20,251 bases of DNA from Gammaproteobacteria bacterium (GCA_003233075.1 QIKQ01000129.1:1-20251); one strand, 5' to 3'. Positions 7,131 to 15,385 are shown, numbered from the stretch's first letter. A program made the numbers and translations. Notes: generated by a model from the sequence alone, not told the origin.

Positions 7131-8975
7131 TCAGCTAGTTTCTGTTTTTTTCTTTCGATTTCTTTTTGGCTTACGCGAGTCTTTATCTTTTATGCGTTTT
7201 TTAGCGCTAGACCGTTTGTGCGATTTACTTGGGTTATTGTCGCTATTGCTTGATCTTCTCGGTTTGCGATCACTGCTGCTCGCGCCATCGAGTTGAGTTA
7301 TGTTGAGTTGCTGTCCGGCAACCCAGACTCGTTTTAGGCTGTTGAATGTTGATTTTGGCATGTCGTCAGGCAAGTCAACCAAGCTATGATCTTCCAATAT
7401 GTTGATGCGTCCTATATATTGACTGTCGAGACCTGCTTCATTGGCAATGGCGCCAACAATGTTGCCGGGTTTAACTTCATGATCATGTCCAACTTCAATG
7501 CGAAAGGTTTGCATGCCTTTTTCGGGGCCGGAGTCCTTTCGTGAAGAGCGATTACGTTCTCGACGAGGTTTTTTGCTGTCGTATCTATCATTCCTATCGT
7601 TTCTATCGTTTCTATCATTTCGATCCCAAGCCTTATCTGCTTTGCGAGGAGGTTTTTTCGATAATAGAAATGGTGTGTTACCTTGTAAAAGTTGAGCAAG
7701 TGCAGCAGCAACGTCTTTTAAAGGCACATTGTGTTCTTCTTGGTATTGCTCAATCAATTGAGGAAATAGGCCTAGATTTTCAGCAGCCAAAGTATCGGTA
7801 ATTTTTTGTTTAAATTTGCTAATTCGCTGTTCATTAATTAAATCAGTCGAAGGCAGCTCCATCATTTCGATGGGTTTATTCGTCGCTTTTTCAATTGCAC
7901 GCAACATGCGTTTTTCACGTGGTGCAACAAACAAAATGGCATCGCCTTCACGACCTGCGCGTCCAGTTCGGCCAATACGATGCACATAGGATTCTGTATC
8001 ATGTGGTACGTCGTAATTAACGACATGACTTACACGCGTGACATCCAATCCTCGGGCTGCGACATCCGTGGCAACTAATATATCGAGCTTGCCTTTTTTT
8101 AAATCTTCAATAGTGCGTTCGCGTTTATTTTGTGGAATATCACCGTTTAAGGCTGTCGCTGCGTATCCGCGAGCGGATAATTTCTCTGCAAGTTCAAGCG
8201 TCGCTGTTTTAGTGCGTACAAATATAATCATGCCGTCAAAGGGTTCGGCTTCGAGAATTCGCGTCAGTGCATCTAATTTATGCAGTCCACTCACTGGCCA
8301 ATAGCGTTGGCGAATAGTTTCTGCTGTGGTGGTTTTAACTTTGATGGTGACTTCGGTCGGATTATTTAAGTAACGTGATGCTATGCGGCGAATTTGTTGC
8401 GGCATAGTCGCTGAAAATAAAGTGATTTGTCGGCTATCGGGTGTTTGATCAAGAATCCATTCGACATCATCAATAAAACCCATGCGTAACATTTCGTCGG
8501 CTTCATCGAGTACTAATGTCGTTATTTGATGTAATCTCAAGGTTTTGCGGCGTATATGGTCCATCACTCGACCAGGCGTACCGACAATGACATGAACTCC
8601 TCGTTGTAGAGCTCGAATTTGACCTCGATAATCTTGGCCACCATAAACGGGCAGGACATGGAAACCTTTTAAATAAGTTGCGTACTTTTGAAATGCTTCC
8701 GCAACTTGTATCGCTAGTTCACGAGTTGGGGCAAGCACTAAAACTTGCGGGTCTTTTTGCTTTAAGTCTAAATTCGATAAAATGGGTAAAGCGAATGCAG
8801 CAGTTTTTCCTGTGCCGGTTTGCGCCTGGCCGAGGACATCTTTACCTTCTAGAAGGAGTGGAATTGTTTCTGCTTGAATGGGAGAAGGGGTTTCGTAACC
8901 GACTTCGTCTAAAATTTTTAAGAGTGAATCTTTAAGCGCTAATTGACTAAACGCTGTTATCTTATTGGTTGTCAT
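7131..8975 (-). CDS. deaD: ATP-dependent RNA helicase DeaD (CsdA)
   Basis: DEAD-box helicase that unwinds structured RNA in ribosome assembly and mRNA decay, usually cold-induced. In 614 residues the motifs run in order: Q motif (TPSPIQ, 29-34), motif I AQTGTGKT (51-58), PTREL (83-87), TPGR (133-136), DEAD (157-160), SAT (188-190), ARGLD (307-311) and HRIGRTGR (332-339). A DbpA-type RNA-binding domain follows at about 487-560 (MQTFRIEVGHDHEVKPGNIVGA region). The tail is very basic and Ser/Lys/Arg-rich (about 568-614). A short Arg-Asn-Asp repeat (451-466) comes from a 9-base tandem repeat. E. coli DeaD is 629 residues, so the length fits. The upstream non-coding region is long (over 600 bases to clpB) with hairpins, as for cold-shock leaders, but no promoter was clear. 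Confidence 0.95.
   Translation of the reverse strand: MTTNKITAFSQLALKDSLLKILDEVGYETPSPIQAETIPLLLEGKDVLGQAQTGTGKTAAFALPILSNLDLKQKDPQVLVLAPTRELAIQVAEAFQKYATYLKGFHVLPVYGGQDYRGQIRALQRGVHVIVGTPGRVMDHIRRKTLRLHQITTLVLDEADEMLRMGFIDDVEWILDQTPDSRQITLFSATMPQQIRRIASRYLNNPTEVTIKVKTTTAETIRQRYWPVSGLHKLDALTRILEAEPFDGMIIFVRTKTATLELAEKLSARGYAATALNGDIPQNKRERTIEDLKKGKLDILVATDVAARGLDVTRVSHVVNYDVPHDTESYVHRIGRTGRAGREGDAILFVAPREKRMLRAIEKATNKPIEMMELPSTDLINEQRISKFKQKITDTLAAENLGLFPQLIEQYQEEHNVPLKDVAAALAQLLQGNTPFLLSKKPPRKADKAWDRNDRNDRNDRNDRYDSKKPRRERNRSSRKDSGPEKGMQTFRIEVGHDHEVKPGNIVGAIANEAGLDSQYIGRINILEDHSLVDLPDDMPKSTFNSLKRVWVAGQQLNITQLDGASSSDRKPRRSSNSDNNPSKSHKRSSAKKRIKDKDSRKPKRNRKKKTETS
7585..7620. repeat. 9-base tandem repeat inside deaD
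   Basis: Four copies of CTATC(A/G)TT(C/T) in a row, with a partial fifth, encode the Arg-Asn-Asp repeat of the linker before the DbpA-like domain. The unit is three codons, so gain or loss of copies keeps the frame. Confidence 0.85.
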
Positions 8976-9381
8976 TTTAAATACCTAATGCAAGTGACCA
9001 TGTGATGGACCACAGAGAATGGACCAAAACAAATGGAATAGTTAGAACGTCAAGGAGTAACCCCAGTGTATCTGGACGTATCCAGAATACCCCTGTCCTT
9101 TGACTATCCCAGTCGATGCGATAACACCTAATTTATGTGTTTATGCATCTTTTATGCGTCAATGACAGAAGAGCGCGCAGTATACCGGTTTGTGGTTAAA
9201 AATGCATACTTTTAACTAAATTAAATAGCAAAAATAGCATAAAAGCTGTGGTCAGTGCTTGAATAGAGTCTATTTGAGCGTGTTTCTGCCTCTGTTGTTA
9301 GTCAGCGGGTGCTGGTTTAGTTTTTGTTTTGTAGTTTAAAAAATTTAGCTGCGGCCTAATGCCTTAGTTTAAATTAGATTT

Positions 9382-9554
9382 ACACTAAATAGCTTAAGGA
9401 ACCTCTGATTAATTCAGAGGTCAGGGATGTGTCGTCAAAATTGATCGCTGTAAGCGATTGATTTTGTGAGTCAAGCAAAAACCACGCTTTTTGCTTGGCG
9501 CGCTCTGACAATTCATGTATGAATTGATCAGAGCTACCTTAAAATATTTAGTGT
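9382..9554. mobile_element. MITE-like palindromic element (173 bases)
   Basis: The ends ACACTAAATA (9382-9391) and TATTTAGTGT (9545-9554) are perfect inverted repeats. The homology continues inward over about 35 bases: TTAAGG-A-ACCTCTGAT on the left, and on the right its near-complement ending in AGCTACCTTAA. Four hairpins lie inside: CCTCTGA/TCAGAGG (9402-9408/9414-9420); ATCGCT/AGCGAT around 9445, with outer AAAAT/ATTTT; a perfect 10-base stem CAAGCAAAAA/TTTTTGCTTG (9472-9481/9488-9497); and a 15-base stem with one bulge (9502-9516/9519-9534). There is no transposase gene, and a target-site duplication could not be settled by eye. The size, terminal repeats and lack of coding sequence fit a MITE. 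It sits just upstream of the clpB promoter region. Confidence 0.6.
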
Positions 9555-9571
9555 TAATTATGAACCAAGTA

Positions 9572-9600
9572 TTGATATATCTAATATCAACCCTATCTTA
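9572..9600 (+). promoter_or_regulatory. Candidate sigma-32-type promoter overlapping a palindrome, upstream of clpB
   Basis: TTGATA (9572-9577), 13 bases, then CCCTATCTTA (9591-9600) resembles the heat-shock pattern TTGAA-N13/14-CCCCATNT. The spacer region is a perfect 7-base inverted repeat TTGATAT-ATCTA-ATATCAA (9572-9590), which could be an operator. clpB starts about 37 bases later. clpB is sigma-32 controlled in E. coli; the match here is only partial. Confidence 0.45.
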
Positions 9601-9636
9601 ATTAATACAAGTGGAAACCAATAAAAGTTAGGTACT

Positions 9637-12249
9637 ATGATGAGAATGGATAAATTAACCAGTAAATTTCAGCTAGCGCTTTCTGACGCACAATCTCTCG
9701 CTGTCGGGCGAGATCATCAGTTTATCGAGCCTCTTCATATATTGCACGCCTTGTTAGATCAGGAAGGTGGGACAACGAGGCATCTACTATCTCAAGCGAA
9801 TGTCAATGTAAATCAATTAAGAACTCAGTTAGGTATGGCGTTGGAACGTTTGCCGACAGTACAAGGCTCGCAAGGTGATGTGCACGTATCGAATGAAACT
9901 TCTCGTTTACTTAATATTACCGACAAGTTATCTCAAGAACGCAAAGACAGTTATATCTCAAGTGAGTTGTTTTTATTGGCTGCATGCAAAGATAAGTCTG
10001 CAATTGGTGATCTGTTACGAAAAGCCGACGCCAAAGAAAAACAACTTGTACAGGCAATTGATGTAGTGCGTGGCGGGCAAAATGTGAATGACCCTAATGC
10101 GGAAGATTTACGTCAAGCCTTAGAAAAATACACCGTTGATGTTACAGAACGTGCCGAGCAAAATAAACTTGATCCTGTGATTGGCCGTGATGATGAAATT
10201 CGCCGTACTATTCAAGTATTGCAACGCAGGACTAAAAACAATCCAGTTTTAATTGGTGAGCCTGGCGTGGGTAAAACTGCAATCGTCGAAGGATTAGCGC
10301 AAAGGATTATTAACGGTGAAGTACCAGATGGATTAAAGGGAAAACGAATTCTATCTTTAGATATGGGTTCATTGCTTGCTGGGGCAAAATTTCGTGGTGA
10401 ATTTGAAGAACGATTAAAAGCAGTATTAAACGATTTAGCCAAACAAGAAGGCCAAATTATTTTATTTATTGATGAAATGCACACGATGGTTGGTGCGGGT
10501 AAAGCCGAAGGTGCCCTAGACGCGGGCAATATGTTGAAACCAGCGCTAGCGCGGGGTGAGTTACATTGCGTAGGTGCTACTACTTTAGATGAGTATCGCC
10601 AATACATCGAAAAGGATGCAGCCCTTGAGCGCCGTTTTCAAAAAATAGTGGTTGATGAGCCGAGCGTTGAAGACACTATCGCAATATTACGTGGCCTAAA
10701 AGAGAAATACGAAGTTCATCATGGCGTCGCTATTACTGATCCAGCAATCGTATCCGCTGCGATTTTATCGCATCGATACATTTCAGACCGCAAACTTCCT
10801 GATAAAGCAATTGATTTAATAGATGAAGCGGGTAGCCAAATTCGCATGGAAATTGATTCAAAACCCGAATCGATGGATAAATTAGATCGCCGCTTAATTC
10901 AATTAAAGATTGAACGCGAAGCCATGCGCAAAGAAACGGATTCTGCGTCAAAAGAACGTTTAACAAAATTGGATTTAGAGTTAACGCGTTGCGAACGTGA
11001 ATATTCCGATCTTGAAGAAATTTGGAAAAGCGAAAAGGCGGCAGTTAAAGGCGCGTCGCATATTAAGGAAGAGCTTGAGCGTATGCGTACAGAGCTTGAG
11101 AATGCGAGAAGGGCGAGTGATTTGACACGCATGTCAGAATTGCAATATGGCCGGATACCCGAACTGGAAAAACAACTTAAAGTTGCGAATGAAACTGAAA
11201 TGCAGGAAACACAGCTATTGCGTAATCGAGTTACCGAGGAAGAAATTGCTGAAGTGGTCGCACGTTGGACCGGAATTCCTATTTCTAAAATGCTTGAAGG
11301 TGAAAAAGAAAAGTTACTCACTTTGGAAGACGATATCCATAAGCGTGTCATTGGTCAGGACGAAGCGATTACTGCCGTGGCAAATGCGATTCGGCGATCG
11401 AGAGCAGGTTTGTCCGATCCGCACCGACCGAATGGCTCCTTTTTGTTTTTAGGTCCGACGGGCGTTGGCAAAACAGAGCTTACAAAGGCGCTAGCACAAA
11501 TACTGTTTGATAGTGACGAGGCTTTGATTCGCATTGACATGTCTGAGTTTATGGAAAAACATTCGGTATCTCGTTTAATTGGCGCACCTCCGGGTTACGT
11601 GGGTTATGAAGAAGGTGGATATTTAACAGAGTTAGTAAGACGTAAGCCTTATTCAGTGATTTTATTAGATGAAGTGGAAAAAGCACATCCGGATGTTTTT
11701 AACGTTTTGCTTCAGGTGTTAGATGATGGTCGCTTAACAGACGGTCAAGGTCGAACAGTTGATTTCAAAAATACCGTTATAGTGATGACTTCGAATTTAG
11801 GATCGCAAATCATACAAGAACTAAATGCGGACGATCAATATGAGGAAATGAAATCCGCTGTGTTAGAAACAGTGAGCAAACATTTTCGTCCTGAATTTAT
11901 TAATCGTGTCGATGATTTAGTGGTATTTCATCCTCTCAAGAAAAACCAATTGTTGGATATCAGCAGAATTCAAATCAATTATTTGAAGAAACGCTTAGAA
12001 GATTTAAATCTTGGATTTGAAATTAGTGAGCCTGCCCTAGCGAAGATAGCTGAGGCAGGTTTTGATTCGGTATACGGTGCTCGTCCTTTGAAGCGTGCAA
12101 TCCAAAATCAAATAGAAAATCCCTTGGCTCAAGATATATTAGCGGGTCGTTTTACCCAAGGCAGTAAAATTACCATTGATGTAAAAAAAGGTAATTTTGT
12201 TTTTTCAGAAGGGAGGCGACAGAACGAACCCTCGCGTAGCGAGTCGTGA
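9637..12249 (+). CDS. clpB: ATP-dependent disaggregase ClpB
   Basis: Hexameric AAA+ chaperone that pulls proteins out of aggregates with DnaK in the cytoplasm. In order: N domain (about 1-150); AAA-1 with Walker A GEPGVGKT (207-214), pore loop KFRG (251-254) and Walker B LFIDE (276-280); coiled-coil M domain (about 410-525), which separates it from ClpA; AAA-2 with Walker A GPTGVGKT (606-613), pore loop GYVG (653-656), Walker B ILLDE (675-679) and sensor-2 GARPLKR. At 870 residues it exceeds the E. coli protein (857). About 12 extra C-terminal residues (GRRQNEPSRSES) come from repeat-like DNA with a CTCGC-GTA-GCGAG hairpin. ATG codons at 9637, 9640 and 9646 are all in frame. 9640 gives the common MRMD start and better spacing from TTAGG, while 9637 is the longest. 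It usually follows pgeF; here it is displaced. Confidence 0.97.
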   Translation: MMRMDKLTSKFQLALSDAQSLAVGRDHQFIEPLHILHALLDQEGGTTRHLLSQANVNVNQLRTQLGMALERLPTVQGSQGDVHVSNETSRLLNITDKLSQERKDSYISSELFLLAACKDKSAIGDLLRKADAKEKQLVQAIDVVRGGQNVNDPNAEDLRQALEKYTVDVTERAEQNKLDPVIGRDDEIRRTIQVLQRRTKNNPVLIGEPGVGKTAIVEGLAQRIINGEVPDGLKGKRILSLDMGSLLAGAKFRGEFEERLKAVLNDLAKQEGQIILFIDEMHTMVGAGKAEGALDAGNMLKPALARGELHCVGATTLDEYRQYIEKDAALERRFQKIVVDEPSVEDTIAILRGLKEKYEVHHGVAITDPAIVSAAILSHRYISDRKLPDKAIDLIDEAGSQIRMEIDSKPESMDKLDRRLIQLKIEREAMRKETDSASKERLTKLDLELTRCEREYSDLEEIWKSEKAAVKGASHIKEELERMRTELENARRASDLTRMSELQYGRIPELEKQLKVANETEMQETQLLRNRVTEEEIAEVVARWTGIPISKMLEGEKEKLLTLEDDIHKRVIGQDEAITAVANAIRRSRAGLSDPHRPNGSFLFLGPTGVGKTELTKALAQILFDSDEALIRIDMSEFMEKHSVSRLIGAPPGYVGYEEGGYLTELVRRKPYSVILLDEVEKAHPDVFNVLLQVLDDGRLTDGQGRTVDFKNTVIVMTSNLGSQIIQELNADDQYEEMKSAVLETVSKHFRPEFINRVDDLVVFHPLKKNQLLDISRIQINYLKKRLEDLNLGFEISEPALAKIAEAGFDSVYGARPLKRAIQNQIENPLAQDILAGRFTQGSKITIDVKKGNFVFSEGRRQNEPSRSES

Positions 12250-12341
12250 GTTTATTAGAACTTGCGTTGTGCAAGTTCGATGTATCCTTAATGAAGCCCG
12301 CAGGGATTCTAAAGGGCGTCGTAGTGAGAACGCGCTAGCGC
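12231..12341. repeat. Palindrome cluster at and after the clpB 3' end
   Basis: CTCGC-GTA-GCGAG (12231-12243) lies inside the last codons of clpB. A perfect 8-base stem GAACTTGC-GTTGT-GCAAGTTC (12258-12278) comes just after the stop. The palindrome GCGCTAGCGC (12332-12341) follows in a locally GC-rich stretch. None has a T-tract, so these are not typical intrinsic terminators. They resemble scattered intergenic palindromic repeats. Confidence 0.55.
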
Positions 12342-12967
12342 TCGACACTATCTCTCAAAATCATTGATGAGATTAATACTGGTTTTATCGGTTATGCAAT
12401 CTAAGCTTAAAAAATTAACGAAATGAATAGAATAAAGCTATATAGAATGTAGCTATTTTGAATTTTATACATTACTGTCTTCTTATATTCCAGTCGCTCG
12501 ATACTTATATAGCTTAATTTATTATGCATTATAAGTTAAAATTTCGGCAGATAAATTAGGAGTTATGGTTACTGATATTGAAAAAACGCGTACGTGTCGG
12601 GATCAGCAGTAAATGGTAGGGATATATGGAATAACATCTTCGATCACTCAAGTTGCGTTGTAGAGCGTAAATTATTTTACAGTCGTGAAAAAATAGATAT
12701 GAGCATTAGTTAAATGTGCAATTCACCATCTTAGTGCGTTGAAGCCACATAATGTGGGTATAAAATGTCACGTAGAAACTCAAACTAGCAGTTTTAAAAT
12801 AGGCCAAAATTTGTTAAATTTAGGTATCGGCTAACTAATAATTTGGATCTACCTGATAGTTATTAGTTGCCAGCGACGCGCATGGTAATCTCAGTGGAAT
12901 TTAGGCGCGTTGAGTAAAAAAAATAAGAACTTATAAAGCCAATATTTAATGCATTGAAGGAAGGCAG
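12250..12967. other. 718-base gene-free region before the ankyrin gene
   Basis: After the clpB 3' palindromes the sequence is AT-rich and stop-dense in all frames. Visible structures are CCACAT-A-ATGTGG (12745-12757) and a bulged 12-base inverted repeat GGCTAACTAATAA/TTATTAGTTGCC (12829-12841/12860-12871), about 100 bases before the ankyrin gene. The second could be an operator or a leader hairpin. No RNA gene was recognised. Confidence 0.5.
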
Positions 12968-15112
12968 ATGAAAAAAATACTAGTCAATTTGACTAAAGCT
13001 TTTGCTTTAGTATCAATTATATTACTCCTTTTAGATTTTATTCAACCCATTCTACCGAGCCCAATTTACCCGCTTTTATTAATAGTGTCTGGGTTTTATT
13101 TGGTAGTGCTGGTATTAGATCGCATGCTTGGTAACAGTGATTCACCAACGAGTTTCACCACTTATGTGACTTTTTGTACCGTGATTATTACTGCGAGTCT
13201 TTTTCAAATGCAAACAAAAGACGAAAGTTCACGCAGCCATGGCTTTTTATCTGCGAATTTATGTCTTATGGGTGATTTACAAAAATTAGTGGGACTGACT
13301 GATAATCCTCCCGCTCATCCTACTCGCGAGGATAAGAGTCGGAATAATAATCAAGACAAGGGCAAAGAAAAAATCGCCAAGAAAGACGCTGTTAAAGCAA
13401 CTGTAGTGGCTACAAATATAAATTCAACTGAGAGCATAAAATCGAATCAGTCAGGCGCAAACTCATTTGTTGTCGAAGCAATAAAAGACCCAAATTATAA
13501 AGCCGGTCAGATTAAAGTTTCAAAGTTAGACCCAGTGAAACCTGATTATAAAATATTGACCTTGGATGAGGGCAAGGCTTTACACGCAAAGAAAGAAGAA
13601 AGTAAAGACAATAAAGAAGAGTCGAATACTGAAGACCAAACTAAACTAGCCAAAAATGACTCGACAGAAAATAGCAACACAGATTCAAAGCAAACTGATA
13701 CTGAAAACAAGGATGCAGCTGATTCTTCAGCCAAGGAAGAAGATGGCGATGATGATTTACCACCGGTATTAGATGACACTGCGGAAGAAATATTAGCTTT
13801 GAAGAAACAAAATAACAAAGAAAGAGAAGATGCTGCGGATGCAGCGAATGATGATTTACCTCCAGTACTAAGTGATGCAGAACAGGAAGAAAATGAAAAA
13901 GTACGTTTGGCAAAAATACCAAGTGAAAACGCTACTAAGAATGTATCTAAACTTGATATTAGCAAAATCGACTTAAGCGAGATTCCAGAAGTAGATCGTC
14001 CTGCTTATATTGCGTCGCTTCAAACAAAACATGAAGAACAAGCTGCAAATGAAGTAAAAACAAAATTAGCAGCAAAAGCTGAGGAAAAGACTGAAGTAAA
14101 TAAGGATAAAAAAGATGAGTCAAAAATTGACTTAAGTAATATTCCAGAAGTTGACCGTCCTTCCTATCTTGCTGCTATGCGGTCTAAGAAAGAAGAACAA
14201 GCCTCAGCTGGAACTAAACTTGTTTCAACTAATGATAAAGCTAATAGCCAAGAGGCTAAAAAAGATAGCGAAGTTGATTTAAGTAATATACCAGAAGTCG
14301 ATAGACCTTCCTATTTTGCTGCTTTGCAATCCAAAAAAGAGGAAGCTGCAAAAAATAAAGGCACGAAGTCAGAAGCAAAAACTGAAGACGATGATGACGA
14401 TTTGCCTCCAGTATTAGATGATGATGTTCCTGTTCTCGCTAAAAAAGCGCTTAAAAAACCACTCGTACTTAGCAAAAAGGAAAAAATGGTAAGAATGGCA
14501 AACGGTAAATTACGAAAACAACGTTTGCTTAACATAGACCTAATGGACGCTGTTTCAACCGGTAACATACCTCTAGTTGAGCTGACAATAGATCGTGGTG
14601 CCGAGATCACTTTTCGACTCAAACGTAATAAAAAATCTCATTTGTTGTTCCGTGCAGCAAGTACAAAAAAGGCCGCTAAACTCGTATCTATTTTGGTACA
14701 GAAGGGTGCCGATGTTAACGAGGCAACTACCACCGGTCGTACGCCATTGTTTGTACATACTCAAATGAATCGATATGAAGCGGTTAAATATTTGCTGAGT
14801 AATAAAGCGAACCCAAATTTGCAAGCAAAGGACGGTAGCTCAGCGATATATACTGCAGCTAAAGAAGGGCGACTTAGAATTCTTAAGTTACTCATTAAAC
14901 ACGGTGGTAAGACGGCAGTTAAATTAAGAAATGGCAGAAATCCACTTATGGCTGCGGCCGTTAACGGCCATGTTAAAACGGTCGCTTATTTGCTAAGCAA
15001 GGGTGCGAACCCAAGCTTACGAGATAAAAACGGTTTAAACTCTATTGATTATGCTAATGGTAATGAGCATAAGTTAATTGCTCAAATGCTAAGTCGAAAA
15101 ATAAATCGTTAA
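12968..15112 (+). CDS. Membrane-anchored ankyrin-repeat protein with acidic repetitive linker
   Basis: Not assignable to a named family as a whole. In 714 residues the N terminus has three hydrophobic segments (about 8-28, 33-52, 62-80). A long, low-complexity, charged region follows (about 115-505, rich in Lys, Glu, Asp, Asn, Ser). It holds two interleaved repeats: DDLPPVL three times (262-268, 295-301, 477-483), and the 14-residue (I/V)DLSxIPEVDRPxY three times (334-347, 387-400, 436-449), the latter spaced about 50 residues. The C terminus (about 520-714) is a run of about five ankyrin repeats (NIDLMDAVSTGN; KGADVNEATTTGRTPLF; NKANPNLQAKDGSSAIYTAAKEG; GRNPLMAAAVNGH; GANPSLRDKNGLNSIDYA). 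Ankyrin repeats bind proteins, so this looks like a tethered binding module on a flexible acidic arm. The start has GAAGGCAG before ATG. The gene ends in an intrinsic terminator, so it is probably monocistronic. Confidence 0.85.
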   Translation: MKKILVNLTKAFALVSIILLLLDFIQPILPSPIYPLLLIVSGFYLVVLVLDRMLGNSDSPTSFTTYVTFCTVIITASLFQMQTKDESSRSHGFLSANLCLMGDLQKLVGLTDNPPAHPTREDKSRNNNQDKGKEKIAKKDAVKATVVATNINSTESIKSNQSGANSFVVEAIKDPNYKAGQIKVSKLDPVKPDYKILTLDEGKALHAKKEESKDNKEESNTEDQTKLAKNDSTENSNTDSKQTDTENKDAADSSAKEEDGDDDLPPVLDDTAEEILALKKQNNKEREDAADAANDDLPPVLSDAEQEENEKVRLAKIPSENATKNVSKLDISKIDLSEIPEVDRPAYIASLQTKHEEQAANEVKTKLAAKAEEKTEVNKDKKDESKIDLSNIPEVDRPSYLAAMRSKKEEQASAGTKLVSTNDKANSQEAKKDSEVDLSNIPEVDRPSYFAALQSKKEEAAKNKGTKSEAKTEDDDDDLPPVLDDDVPVLAKKALKKPLVLSKKEKMVRMANGKLRKQRLLNIDLMDAVSTGNIPLVELTIDRGAEITFRLKRNKKSHLLFRAASTKKAAKLVSILVQKGADVNEATTTGRTPLFVHTQMNRYEAVKYLLSNKANPNLQAKDGSSAIYTAAKEGRLRILKLLIKHGGKTAVKLRNGRNPLMAAAVNGHVKTVAYLLSKGANPSLRDKNGLNSIDYANGNEHKLIAQMLSRKINR
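14102..14310 (+). repeat. Part of the in-gene repeat region encoding IDLSxIPEVDRPxY
   Basis: Two of the three copies of the 14-residue motif lie here, at about 14126-14167 and 14273-14314. The first is at about 13967-14008. The intervening codons differ, so the amino-acid motif is better kept than the DNA, suggesting selection rather than very recent duplication. Confidence 0.55.
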
Positions 15113-15168
15113 GACTTAAACACTAATTATAATGTAACTAATACTAGCCATAGTTAGTAATACTAAAG

Positions 15169-15196
15169 CAGCCATTTTTTAATGGCTGTTTTTTTT
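15169..15196 (+). terminator. Rho-independent terminator after the ankyrin gene
   Basis: Perfect 8-base stem CAGCCATT-TTTT-AATGGCTG followed by eight T residues, 57 bases after the stop codon. Confidence 0.92.
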
Positions 15197-15271
15197 GTTT
15201 GGCTAACAGCCATTCATAATCTGCGGGATATCATTTTTTCAAAACTTGAAGGCACACTAGTTGCACTAATC

Positions 15272-15300
15272 TTGCACACAGATCTAATGTTGCATAATAT
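15272..15300 (+). promoter_or_regulatory. Strong candidate sigma-70 promoter
   Basis: TTGCAC (15272-15277), 17 bases, TAATAT (15295-15300). It lies after the terminator and before the small membrane-protein gene. The start would be near 15307, giving an ~80-base leader to the preferred GTG. Confidence 0.55.
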
Positions 15301-15385
15301 TTGACACGTATGTGAAACTATTTTAATGCGATTGTTGATTTTAAGTAAAGTGCCTATTTTCGAAAATTATCAGACGAGGGATAGT

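Larger units (their letters stand above)
8976..9636. other. 661-base intergenic region between divergent deaD and clpB
   Basis: No coding sequence is seen. Near deaD are two direct copies of ATGGACCA (9005-9012, 9019-9026) and a hairpin GTAT-CTGGA-CGTA-TCCAG-A-ATAC (9068-9090); both would lie in the deaD leader if transcription starts upstream. The middle (about 9130-9380) is plain AT-rich sequence. The part near clpB holds the MITE-like element (9382-9554) and a candidate heat-shock promoter. Confidence 0.6.

Noticed and set aside
7498..8935. Several + strand ORFs opposite deaD
   Set aside because: They are antisense shadows of a well-supported helicase with complete motifs and have no ribosome sites or recognisable domains.
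12565..12612. 15-codon ORF after AGGAG in the clpB-ankyrin gap
   Set aside because: The AGGAG is only two or three bases from the ATG and the peptide resembles nothing; most likely chance.
13546..14622. Ser-rich - strand ORFs opposite the ankyrin gene
   Set aside because: They arise from the Asp/Glu/Lys-rich codon runs on the + strand and show no independent coding features.
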